Both the position numbers and the translations under genes were made by a program. A DNA stretch of 49,250 bases from Gammaproteobacteria bacterium. Lineage in GTDB: Bacteria > Pseudomonadota > Gammaproteobacteria > Pseudomonadales > PIVM01. Within the stretch, counting starts at the first letter, position 1, and the number at the start of each line of letters is the position of its first letter. A model generated the notes under the pieces. That model worked only from the letters and a program-made list of their open reading frames with translations, had not been told where the DNA came from and made no database searches. The stretch lies in the NCBI GenBank assembly GCA_003353945.1, contig PIVM01000028.1:1-49250 (forward strand), given 5' to 3'. This document shows positions 40,119 to 48,427 of this stretch, one piece after another.

Positions 40119-40527
40119 GATGGGCACCAAAGACGCTGATTTTTCCCGTGGATTCAAAACATTTGGCTGAGATCTGGGGACGATGATGGTTAGACAGAAT
40201 TACAGTAATATATACGGATTACATGTGTCAAATATATACACAAAGATAGGGCCTTTTTTCAAAAAAATACAGTTGTGCTCGATAAGAACGGATATGAAAG
40301 GCTTCTGAGCGCTTGCCAATATAAAGTTTAGTATGACTATTCTAATTTGAGTTGATAGATTTGGCACTAAGCTGTGCTGGGTAGCGTAAGGGTTGAAGGC
40401 TTATAGGGGATCCGTCGTTTATTAAAAAGCGCAGTTAGTTTGGAATATGGTCCACAGGCAGTGACCACTTCAGCAGTGAACTCAAACAGTAATACTATGT
40501 GATGAGCGAATGAGGAGAAAGAAAATT
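40119..40527. other. Divergent intergenic region between the hemerythrin and phasin genes
   Basis: About 410 bp presumably carrying two promoters. GCAGTGACCA (40459-40468) and GCAGTGAACT (40474-40483) form a 15-bp-period direct repeat about 45-70 bp before the phasin start, a possible operator for the nearby TetR protein. No gene was found. Confidence 0.35.
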
Positions 40528-40950
40528 ATGGCCGAAGAAATCCAAGACGCTAAAGTAACTGAAAAGGCGAGTGAGGTTGCAAAAAATATTTGGTTAGCAG
40601 GTCTGGGGGCCTATGGTAAGGCATTCGATGAGGCACAGGACCGGTACGAAAAAGTAAGCAAGGAAACCTCTCGTATGTTTGATGAGCTCGTCTCCAAGGG
40701 TAGGAAGCTTGAAGATGAAACTCAGGATAAGATCAGTGAAGCAAAAGAGAAATCCAGCACCAATATAGAAGATCGTATCGCCAAAGTTCGTCAGAGCTTG
40801 GGATTTAGTGAAAAAGGCGGTTCGATTGATGAGCTCAACAAGAAAGTTGATGAGCTTAGTGAAAAACTGGATCTGTTGATTGAGGCAGTCGACGGGCCGT
40901 CTAAAGCAAAAAAGACAGCCCGTACCAGCAAACCATTCAGTTCAGAGTAG
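40528..40950 (+). CDS. Phasin (polyhydroxyalkanoate granule-associated protein, PhaI/PhaF type)
   Basis: 140 residues from ATG 40528, with AGGAG (40513-40517) about 10 nt upstream; an in-frame ATG at 40510 contains that site and is less likely. The motif NIWLAGLGAYGKAFDEAQDRY (split over residues 20-40) is typical of PHA granule-associated proteins. The middle is amphipathic coiled coil, with heptads in the IDELNKKVDELSEKLDLL segment. A short Lys-rich tail ends the protein, without the long PhaF-type AAKP histone-like repeats. It coats PHA granules. PHA synthase genes are not in this window. Followed by a terminator. Confidence 0.85.
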   Translation: MAEEIQDAKVTEKASEVAKNIWLAGLGAYGKAFDEAQDRYEKVSKETSRMFDELVSKGRKLEDETQDKISEAKEKSSTNIEDRIAKVRQSLGFSEKGGSIDELNKKVDELSEKLDLLIEAVDGPSKAKKTARTSKPFSSE

Positions 40951-40971
40951 TATTTCCATCTGGGTCTTTTG

Positions 40972-40995
40972 AGCCGGTTCTTTAGCCGGCTTTTT
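40972..40995 (+). terminator. Rho-independent terminator after the phasin gene
   Basis: AGCCGG (40972-40977) pairs with CCGGCT (40986-40991), an 8-nt loop lies between, and TTTTT follows. It is 21 bp past the phasin stop. Confidence 0.85.
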
Positions 40996-41066
40996 ATTTT
41001 CTCCCCCCCTGTTCAAGTATCCCTTCAAGATGGCATAATCCAAACCAAAATCGCTTTGGATGCTTA

Positions 41067-41720
41067 ATGAAAACCCGCGATCGAATAATAGAAACTAGTC
41101 TTATCTTGTTTAATGATGAGGGTGAGCAGAATGTAACCACGGTTGATATTGCCAATGAAATGGATATCAGCCCGGGGAACTTGTATTACCATTTTCGGGG
41201 TAAAGAAGTCATTATTGAAGTGATTTATAACCACTTCGAACACGAAATGAGCGGTATCCTAAAGGCACCTATTAAACAGACCTTACAACTGCAGGATTAT
41301 TGGTTCTATATCTATGTCGTTTTTGAGGAAATATACAAGTATCGTTTTTTTTATCTTAATTTGACGGATATTTTGCAAAGGAATCATGATTTGGAAAGGC
41401 GCTTTAAGCGACTCATGGGTTTAAAAAACAGAGCGATCGAGACCATATGTGAATCGCTGGCTAAAAAAGAAGCGATTGATTTGCGAACTATAGACATCAA
41501 GCTTGTTGCAGGCAGTGTGACAATAACGATGATTTATTGGTTTTCTTACCAAATGCTACTCAATCCACGGGAAGAACCACATCTACTTATTCATCGAGGT
41601 GTTTATCAGGTCATGTCTTTGATTACACCCTGTTTTGGTGATAAACAGAAACAGTTTTACGCGGCTTGTCAGGATCTGTATGAAGCAGTAATTAATGAGA
41701 ATGATACTGTCACTGTGTAA
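41067..41720 (+). CDS. TetR/AcrR family transcriptional regulator
   Basis: 217 residues. The N-terminal helix-turn-helix is clear: RDRIIETSLILFNDEGEQNV, TTVDIANEMDISPGNLYYHFRGKEVIIEVIY (residues about 5-55). The C-terminal ligand-binding part is helical with many aromatic residues (YWFYIYVVFEEIYKYRFFYLNL), as in family members that bind fatty-acyl or hydrophobic effectors. It follows the phasin gene, so a PhaD-like role in PHA storage control is plausible, but this is inference from position. GGATG precedes ATG 41067. 105 bp to the MBL gene. Confidence 0.88.
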   Translation: MKTRDRIIETSLILFNDEGEQNVTTVDIANEMDISPGNLYYHFRGKEVIIEVIYNHFEHEMSGILKAPIKQTLQLQDYWFYIYVVFEEIYKYRFFYLNLTDILQRNHDLERRFKRLMGLKNRAIETICESLAKKEAIDLRTIDIKLVAGSVTITMIYWFSYQMLLNPREEPHLLIHRGVYQVMSLITPCFGDKQKQFYAACQDLYEAVINENDTVTV

Positions 41721-41825
41721 TTCAGTAGCTAAATAGACGGTGGGGCTGCATTGCAGCATTCCCGCATTTTTTTGAGTATTAAAAGTCTTGAATAGATTAG
41801 ATAAGATTTTAAACGGATACGTATA

Positions 41826-42470
41826 ATGAAATTCGGTATTGTTCCCGTAACACCCTACCAACAGAACTGTTCGCTAATATGGTGTGAAGAAACCCAACAA
41901 GCCGCCATTATTGATCCCGGCGGAGATATCCCATATATAAAACAGGGGATTGAGCAAGCAGGTGTCACACCGGTAAAAATATTGATTACGCACGGTCATG
42001 TGGATCATGTAGCGGCGGCAAATGAGCTGGCAATTGAACTGGGTATTCCAATAGAAGGCCCTCATATTGACGATAAATTCTGGATTGACTCTCTTGCAGA
42101 GTCCTGTGAAATGGCGGGTTTTCCACCAGCGCAACCTTTTCATCCCGAGCGTTGGTTAGTAGAAGGAGATGTGGTGGAAGTGGGGAATGTGCGGCTGGAA
42201 GTATTGCATTGTCCCGGACATACGCCAGGTCATGTGGTGTATTACAATCGTCAGCAGCAGATAGCTTTTGTGGGGGATGTGTTGTTTCAAGGCTCAATTG
42301 GGCGAACTGATTTCCCCAAAGGAGATCACGATATGCTTATCAGATCCATCAGAAACAAACTTTTGCCGCTTGGGGATGAGGTTTCATTTGTGTCCGGTCA
42401 TGGACCAATGTCTACTTTTGGACAGGAAAGAAGAACTAATCCATTTGTTGCTGATAATGTTACTGGGTGA
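41826..42470 (+). CDS. MBL-fold metallo-hydrolase (GloB/YcbL-like)
   Basis: 214 residues of the metallo-beta-lactamase fold. The zinc motif THGHVDHVAA (55-64) gives HxHxDH; further ligands are CPGHTPGHVVYY, FVGDVLFQGSIGRTD and the C-terminal SGHGPMSTFG. The length and the FRTD-like GRTDFPKGD segment resemble YcbL-type glyoxalase II-like enzymes, which lack the full GloB C-terminal substrate domain. It may hydrolyse thioesters such as lactoylglutathione; this is a family-level guess. GGATACG upstream of ATG 41826 is a weak ribosome-binding site. Confidence 0.88.
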   Translation: MKFGIVPVTPYQQNCSLIWCEETQQAAIIDPGGDIPYIKQGIEQAGVTPVKILITHGHVDHVAAANELAIELGIPIEGPHIDDKFWIDSLAESCEMAGFPPAQPFHPERWLVEGDVVEVGNVRLEVLHCPGHTPGHVVYYNRQQQIAFVGDVLFQGSIGRTDFPKGDHDMLIRSIRNKLLPLGDEVSFVSGHGPMSTFGQERRTNPFVADNVTG

Positions 42471-42588
42471 GTTGATAATCTGTTAGTTGCTACCACGTCG
42501 ATTGACGCCGTATATGTGCCAAGGCCCTGATATGTATTGACCTGTCAATCGTTGGCAGCAAAATGATAAATACAGCAGATATAAAAAA

Positions 42589-42612
42589 GCCGAGCATCTA
42601 GCTCGGCCTTTT
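42589..42612. terminator. Bidirectional terminator between the MBL gene and dnaE2
   Basis: GCCGAGC (42589-42595) pairs perfectly with GCTCGGC (42601-42607) around a 5-nt loop. CTTTT follows on the plus strand, and six T (42583-42588 on the minus strand) follow on the other, so it can end both convergent transcripts. The rest of the 327-bp gap shows nothing else. Confidence 0.9.
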
Positions 42613-42797
42613 AACACTACCCTGTCCCATCCCTGTAAGCCCAGTTCCTTTGAGCCTCGCTATCCATTGCGTTAGAGTAATTATGGCAGATTAAAAATTG
42701 TTGACTATGCGACAACAACCGTAGCGCGTGTAGGATATGTCTCAAACTGATGTAAACATTCGACGCTGTATCCAGCTAAACAGCACCTTTTGCTATT

Positions 42798-45700
42798 TCA
42801 ATGAAAATCCCGTGAAGGCAGGGAAAAGGATTTCAGCTTTTCACTGCAGTCGATAATGTCACCGGCGATAACATGGATAACGGATTCATCACTTTCCACG
42901 GTGCCTTTGATAAGCAGTAATTTACCGGTTAATAGTGTTTGGCGGCAGCGTTCCTGCAGTTGCTTCCAGACAATGACGTTGATATTGCCGGTTTCATCCT
43001 CCAGGGTCAGGAAGATAACGCCGGAGGCGGTGCCGGGTCGTTGGCGGCCGGTGACAATACCGGCAACTCGGACAAACCGCCCCTGATTCAACTCGACCAG
43101 CTGAGAGGCTTGTTTGCAACGGTTGAAAGGTGTTTGTTCGCGCAGTAGGGCCATGGGGTGGCGGTTCAGTGTCAGGCCCAGGCTATTGTAATCGGCGAGC
43201 AGCTCCTGAGATTCTGTGGGTGGGGGCAGTTCGATGTCATCATCAAGGGAATGCTGAGGCGTATTTTCCTGTGTGGCCAGCAGGGGCCGTGTTTGTTCGA
43301 TCGCCTGAGCCTGCCAGTGTGCCTGATAGCGGTGGCCGGCAATGGCGTTGAGCGCATTGGCGGCCACCAGTGCGTCCATATCCGCTTGATTAAGCTGGGC
43401 GCGGTGGGTTAAATCCTGCAGGTGCGTAAACCCCTGTTGTATACGCGCCAGAACGATGCGCTCAGCAGCCTGATGGTTCATGCCTTTGATGATGCGCATG
43501 CCCAGGCGAATGCGCGGCTGATCTCCTGTGCCACTATAACGTTGGGCTTGTTGGCCGGTGGAGGATGAATGCGCCAGCGTGCAATCCCAATCACTGTGCT
43601 GTACTTCAACCGGTAAAACGCGAATGCCGTGACGGCGGGCATCCTGCAAGAGTTGCGACGGTGAGTAAAAGCCCATGGGCTGACTGTTGAGCAAGGCGCA
43701 ATAAAAAGCGGCAGGGTAGTGGCGTTTGAGCCAGGCGGAGACGTAAACCAGTAGCGCAAAACTGGCGGCATGGGATTCAGGAAAACCGTATTCGCCAAAC
43801 CCCTGCATTTGCCGGAACAAGCGTTTGGCAAAATCAACACTGTGGCCTCGTTGTAACATGCCATTGATCAGTTTTTCTTCGAATATCTGCAGATTACCGT
43901 TATGCCCCCAGCTGGCCATGGCGCGTCGTAACTGATCGGCCTCGCCGCCGCTGAAACCTGCGGCGACCATGGCCAGCTTGATCACTTGCTCCTGAAAAAT
44001 CGGTACACCCAGGGTGCGTTCCAGCACCGATTTGACATCGTCACTGGGATAACTGACCGGCTCTAGCCCCTGGCGCCGTTTGAGGTAGGGGTGCACCATA
44101 TCACCTTGAATCGGCCCAGGGCGTACAATGGCCACCTCAACCACCAGATCATAAAAACACTGGGGCTTGAGCCGTGGCAACATGGATATCTGGGCGCGGG
44201 ATTCCACCTGAAACACACCGATGCTGTCGCCCTGACAGAGCATTTCATAGGTTAGAGGGTCTTCTGATGGAATCGACTGCATGGTCAGGGGGGTGGTCTG
44301 ATACGCGTTAACCAACTCAAAGCATTTGCGGATGGCACTGAGCATGCCGAGTGCCAGAATATCGATCTTTAACAAGCCCAGGGCTTCGATATCGTTTTTA
44401 TCCCACTGTATTACCGTGCGCTCTGGCATGCTGGCGTTTTCCACCGGCACCAGTGTGCTGATGGGGCTGCGGGTGATAATAAAACCGCCCACATGCTGCG
44501 ACAAGTGTCGCGGAAAACCCATAATGGCCTGCACCAATGTAAAAAAGTGTTCAGCGGTCTGGCTGGCGTTATTGACCTGTTGCTCCTTAAAGCGCTGCAG
44601 CAGATCATTGCGTCGATCCCACCAGGCCAGGGATTTGGCGAGTTGATCGATAAACAGCGAGTCCAATCCCAGCGCTTTACCAACATCGCGAATGGCGCTG
44701 CGGGGGCGATAGGTGATCACCGTTGCAGCCAGTGCAGCGCGGTCGCGGCTGTATTTTTTATAAATATACTGGATGACTTCTTCACGCCGTTCGTGTTCGA
44801 AATCGACATCAATATCCGGCGGTTCATTGCGCTCTTTGGAAATAAAACGCTCAAACAATAAAGAGATTTTGTCCGGTGCCACTTCGGTGATAAACAGACA
44901 GTAGCACACCACGGAGTTGGTAGCAGAGCCGCGTCCCTGGCAGAGAATATGGCGGCTGCGGGCGAAATGCACAATATCGTAGACGGTTAGAAAATAGTAT
45001 TCGTAGCGTAATTCGCGAATCAGTTTCAACTCATGTTTGATTTGATCTTCGATACGCGGCGGAACGCCATCGGCCCAGCGTTGCTGCGCGCCTTGGTTAA
45101 CCAGCTGTTGCAGGTATTGATAAGCTGTCAATTCACTTGGCACCACCTCTTTGGGGTACTCATAGCGCAGTTCATCCAGCGTGAAATGACAGTATTCACT
45201 GATGCGAACGGATTCAGCCAGCAAAGCCGGCGGATAGCGTTTTTGCAAGGTAGTCAGGTTTTGTAAATGCCGCTCTGCATTACTGAAGACACGTGTGCCC
45301 AATGCATCCAGTGAGCAGTTCAAACGGATGGCGGTGAGGGTATCCAGCAGTGGTTTGCATTGTGCCTGATGCATATGCACATCGCCGCAGGCGAGCATGG
45401 GCAGTTCATACTGTTGCGCCAGTTGATGGCAGGCAAGATAATGCGCCTGCATCTGATCTTCAAGCAGTAGCTCAACGCCCAGCCACAAACGCTGGCGAAA
45501 AAAATCACCAAGCGTTTTCGCATGGGCATCATGAATTGTTTCGTCTTGAATTGCTTCGGGACGGTTTTCGGGTAACCAGATCGCCAGACAATGCGGCACC
45601 GTTAATTCAAGATCATTCAGTTTGAGTTGATATTGACCTTTTTCACTGCGTCGACGCCCCAGGGTGATCAGTGCGGACAACTCACTGTAGGCTTGACGAG

Positions 45701-45974
45701 TGGGGGCCAGCAGCACCAGTTTGATATTTTCAGTCAATAGTATTTCGCTGCCGACAATCAGTTTGATTCGGTGTTCTTTGGCGGCAACATAGGCTTTGAC
45801 AATGCCTGCCAACGAGCACTCATCGGTGATGGCAATGGCCTGGTAACCCAGAGCGGCAGCCTGCGTGACCAGCTCTTGCGGGTGTGAGGCGCTACGCAGA
45901 AAGCTGTAGTTGCTCAGAACGTGAAGCTCAGCATAGGCTGTGGGTTTGCTGCTGTTTATGCTGCTGTTGGCCAC
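42798..45974 (-). CDS. dnaE2: Error-prone DNA polymerase DnaE2 (ImuC)
   Basis: 1058 residues, the usual DnaE2 length (replicative DnaE is near 1160). It belongs to the C-family polymerases and performs translesion synthesis with ImuA and ImuB. The N-terminal PHP domain begins YAELHVLSNYSFLRSASHP. The polymerase core has VCYCLFITEV, PPDIDVDFEHERREEVIQ with catalytic Asp residues, FQEQVIKLAMVAAGFSGG and YGFPESHAASFALLVY. The C-terminus has an OB fold (FVRVAGIVTGRQRPGTASG). The start is GTG 45974 with TGAGGA about 6 nt upstream. It follows imuB after 46 bp, in one likely operon. Confidence 0.97.
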   Translation of the reverse strand: MANSSINSSKPTAYAELHVLSNYSFLRSASHPQELVTQAAALGYQAIAITDECSLAGIVKAYVAAKEHRIKLIVGSEILLTENIKLVLLAPTRQAYSELSALITLGRRRSEKGQYQLKLNDLELTVPHCLAIWLPENRPEAIQDETIHDAHAKTLGDFFRQRLWLGVELLLEDQMQAHYLACHQLAQQYELPMLACGDVHMHQAQCKPLLDTLTAIRLNCSLDALGTRVFSNAERHLQNLTTLQKRYPPALLAESVRISEYCHFTLDELRYEYPKEVVPSELTAYQYLQQLVNQGAQQRWADGVPPRIEDQIKHELKLIRELRYEYYFLTVYDIVHFARSRHILCQGRGSATNSVVCYCLFITEVAPDKISLLFERFISKERNEPPDIDVDFEHERREEVIQYIYKKYSRDRAALAATVITYRPRSAIRDVGKALGLDSLFIDQLAKSLAWWDRRNDLLQRFKEQQVNNASQTAEHFFTLVQAIMGFPRHLSQHVGGFIITRSPISTLVPVENASMPERTVIQWDKNDIEALGLLKIDILALGMLSAIRKCFELVNAYQTTPLTMQSIPSEDPLTYEMLCQGDSIGVFQVESRAQISMLPRLKPQCFYDLVVEVAIVRPGPIQGDMVHPYLKRRQGLEPVSYPSDDVKSVLERTLGVPIFQEQVIKLAMVAAGFSGGEADQLRRAMASWGHNGNLQIFEEKLINGMLQRGHSVDFAKRLFRQMQGFGEYGFPESHAASFALLVYVSAWLKRHYPAAFYCALLNSQPMGFYSPSQLLQDARRHGIRVLPVEVQHSDWDCTLAHSSSTGQQAQRYSGTGDQPRIRLGMRIIKGMNHQAAERIVLARIQQGFTHLQDLTHRAQLNQADMDALVAANALNAIAGHRYQAHWQAQAIEQTRPLLATQENTPQHSLDDDIELPPPTESQELLADYNSLGLTLNRHPMALLREQTPFNRCKQASQLVELNQGRFVRVAGIVTGRQRPGTASGVIFLTLEDETGNINVIVWKQLQERCRQTLLTGKLLLIKGTVESDESVIHVIAGDIIDCSEKLKSFSLPSRDFH

Positions 45975-46020
45975 GGTTTTTCCTCAGACATCTTTTCGCC
46001 CTTTGCTCATACACTTTTCT

Positions 46021-47511
46021 TCAGGCAAACAGGCCCTGAACATACCAGCGCTGGCAGCTCAGATCGTGATAAATCCAGTAAATGCCACCGTTTTCATGGC
46101 GGGCGACATAATAATCCCGAGCTGTTTTTTCCTGCCACCAGCAACTGTCGATACGCTCAGGCCCTTGCAGCAGTTGCAGTTGGCCTTGCCAGTAAAGTGT
46201 GTTGTGGCGTTTGTGCAGTGACATAGCCTGGGGAAACAACCAGAGCGGACGCTGTTTGCTTGATGTATTCGTATCGTTTGGTGATGGGCTTTGCAGAGGC
46301 ACTAACTGGCAGGCACGCTCCGGCAGGTGCTCATCCCTTGCCTGACATTGCAAAATAGCCTGCTCACCCAAGCGGGTGCGTAGTTTGTCCAGTAGCTGTT
46401 GTATTTCATCATCGTCGGCAGTATTTATGCCGATATCGGCAAATAAGGCTTTGCTTTGTTGACAGGCGGGGCTGAAGTGTTCTGCACGTAGACGCAGACT
46501 TTGTACGGCATCGTTGAGATACAGCCCTTCAAATTTCAGCCGGGTCAGCAGCAGAAAATGCACTGCGCTGTTTTGCGCCTGTGTTAACTGAATGTGAAGC
46601 TTGTGGCATGGACTGGCGGCTTGTTGATGGGTTTGTAATTGCCACTGAAAGCCATGGCACCACAGTTGTCGCGCAGTAAGGTAGTGCGATAATTCATCCA
46701 GCATGCGGCGGGCGGGGAATAACAGTTGTTCCGTCTGTTGGATGCCATCAATAAACACCTGTTCGCTGATAAAGTCTTCCGGCATGGCAATACCTTGCTG
46801 AGGGTCGGGATATTCACCGCGTAATTGTTGCAGATAACGCAGAAAATCCTTGCCAAAACGCCTGCCGATAGCCCGCGCCGGTAAACGCAATAAGTGTTCG
46901 AGCTGACTGAAACCGAGTTTATGCCATTTGTTTTTTAATTTTGCATCGCAGTCGAGATGTGACAAGGGCTGTTTTGCCAGCAAACGGTTTAAACCGGGTG
47001 TATCAATGTGTTGTGTCTGATAATCAAACTGAGGAAAGTGTTTGCCAATTGTGCTGATAGCGCTGTGTCGGCATTGGGAGAGCAGGGTGGCAGCCTTGGG
47101 TGTATCCGCCAAACCCAGGCGGTAACTGTAGCCAAGATCCTGCAGACATTGTGCAAGCTGGTGTTGAAGTGATTGCAGTCCATTGTGCAGTTTCAGGCAG
47201 CCAGTGAGGTCCAGGCAGAGGCTGTTGTTATGTTGTAACACCACGGTGGGTGAAAATCCATAGCAGAGCACCCCTAATTGTTGCAGAGCCTGCTGTTCTT
47301 GTTGGGGAGAGCGTTCAATGAATCTGCTTTGTGCTGACAGCGCGGTAGCGGTGCCAAGACTGATGCCGGGCTTGATGCCCTGCTGCATAGCGGTTTTGTT
47401 ACAGCATAATACCCGCTGTTTTTCCAGAATGATCAGTGGCGAGTCGACAGGCGTTTGTCGGGCAAATATTTCCAGTGGCAACAAGGGTAGGGCAAGAGAC
47501 AAATATAACAT
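46021..47511 (-). CDS. imuB: ImuB, Y-family polymerase-like accessory protein
   Basis: 496 residues from ATG 47511 (GGTGGG upstream); a longer frame to 47613 overlaps imuA. ImuB is a catalytically inactive Y-family homolog that links DnaE2 to the beta clamp. LYLSLALPLLPLEIFARQ, the N-terminal GISLGTATALSAQ, and the region SLCLDLTGCLKLHNG are seen; in the last, the catalytic Asp-Glu pair of active Y polymerases is absent, as expected for ImuB. The helix-hairpin-helix segment LEHLLRLPARAIGRRFG follows. The C-terminal region ends in the usual RDYYVARHENGGIYWIY. Between imuA (13 bp away) and dnaE2. Confidence 0.94.
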   Translation of the reverse strand: MLYLSLALPLLPLEIFARQTPVDSPLIILEKQRVLCCNKTAMQQGIKPGISLGTATALSAQSRFIERSPQQEQQALQQLGVLCYGFSPTVVLQHNNSLCLDLTGCLKLHNGLQSLQHQLAQCLQDLGYSYRLGLADTPKAATLLSQCRHSAISTIGKHFPQFDYQTQHIDTPGLNRLLAKQPLSHLDCDAKLKNKWHKLGFSQLEHLLRLPARAIGRRFGKDFLRYLQQLRGEYPDPQQGIAMPEDFISEQVFIDGIQQTEQLLFPARRMLDELSHYLTARQLWCHGFQWQLQTHQQAASPCHKLHIQLTQAQNSAVHFLLLTRLKFEGLYLNDAVQSLRLRAEHFSPACQQSKALFADIGINTADDDEIQQLLDKLRTRLGEQAILQCQARDEHLPERACQLVPLQSPSPNDTNTSSKQRPLWLFPQAMSLHKRHNTLYWQGQLQLLQGPERIDSCWWQEKTARDYYVARHENGGIYWIYHDLSCQRWYVQGLFA

Positions 47512-47524
47512 ATTACACCCACCA

Positions 47525-48334
47525 TCATTGCTTGTGCGGTGTAGATGCCAAGCGGTGAGAGAGTGTGTTCTCGTGAATCCTTTTGTTAGCTGTACGGTGA
47601 ACAAGCAATACATCGGGTGTGATTGCTTTGTTTGTTAACTGATTGCTTATCATGTGACTAGTTGCTGGATGATAAACAGGCCAGTCGGCAGCATCCTGTT
47701 GTGTAAATTGCAGTGCTTGTTGTAAATCCAGTTGCAGTTGCTGGCCACTCCAGCCACCGCGCTGTTTGAGAATTTTTAGCGCAAGGCTGTCGCCCTGTGA
47801 GTGAAGAGTGATGCGCAATGATACAGGAGAGGCATTTTTTTCTGCACCTTTGTGCCTGAAAATAACGCCCCAGTTGTGAGGCGCCTGGGCGGCTAACTGC
47901 AGTTTGCGTAAATCATTTGCGCGCGCTTTCTTATCAAGCCAGCTGATAACGGCAGCGCAGGCAGGGCTGCGTAAAGCCTGTTCGGTTGCCCATAACAGAT
48001 CGGCATGATTGCGCGGTTGTATGATGCGAAGCTGTGACAGTCTGATGCCCGCATATTGCCAGGCCGGGCCATAGGGTACACAAGGTGGTGCAATGAGCAG
48101 CAGGTAACCTGTCTGCTGGGATAGTTGCGCTAACGTGGGGCGTAACAGTTGCATCTCTCCGATGCCGCTGTTGTGACAAATCAGTTCACTGAGGCCAAAC
48201 AATGGCCAGCCACCAAGGTGTAAGGCTTGATTCAACGCATTGTGACCCGTCGGTAAACATTGCTCAGTTGGGCTGACTGCAGAGGCTTGCCAGATTTTTG
48301 GGTGTTGTAGTAATTGGCTGAGAGCGTTTTTCAT
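47525..48334 (-). CDS. imuA: ImuA, SulA/RecA-like translesion synthesis protein
   Basis: 269 residues from ATG 48334; upstream open codons to 48427 cross the putative LexA site and are unlikely to be translated. ImuA is a RecA-fold relative needed for DnaE2-dependent mutagenesis. The segment LPTGHNALNQALHLGGWPLFGLSEL matches the family (split here over residues 30-53), followed by IGEMQLLRPTLAQLS in the Walker A position without a canonical P-loop, and LLLIAPPCVPYGPAW. The C-terminus is variable. First gene of the imuA-imuB-dnaE2 cassette. Ribosome-binding sequence is weak. Confidence 0.93.
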   Translation of the reverse strand: MKNALSQLLQHPKIWQASAVSPTEQCLPTGHNALNQALHLGGWPLFGLSELICHNSGIGEMQLLRPTLAQLSQQTGYLLLIAPPCVPYGPAWQYAGIRLSQLRIIQPRNHADLLWATEQALRSPACAAVISWLDKKARANDLRKLQLAAQAPHNWGVIFRHKGAEKNASPVSLRITLHSQGDSLALKILKQRGGWSGQQLQLDLQQALQFTQQDAADWPVYHPATSHMISNQLTNKAITPDVLLVHRTANKRIHENTLSHRLASTPHKQ

Positions 48335-48393
48335 ATTTGCCAGTATGCGTTTGGTGCTTTTGCTAAATCCAGAATATGTACATATATATAGTA

Positions 48394-48409
48394 CTGTAAT
48401 TATAGCCAG
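48394..48409. promoter_or_regulatory. LexA-box-like site upstream of imuA
   Basis: CTGTAATTATAGCCAG fits the CTGT-N8-ACAG LexA box with one mismatch (CCAG). It lies 60 bp before the imuA start and overlaps by one base the near-palindrome GTACATATATATAGTAC (48378-48394). LexA control of imuA-imuB-dnaE2 cassettes is well established, so the site is plausible. Confidence 0.6.
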
Positions 48410-48427
48410 CTTCGTGATTATTGTCAC

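Noticed and set aside
47512-47613. Longer N-terminus for ImuB
   Set aside because: It would overlap imuA, and the family N-terminus begins at the ATG at 47511, which has a purine-rich stretch upstream.
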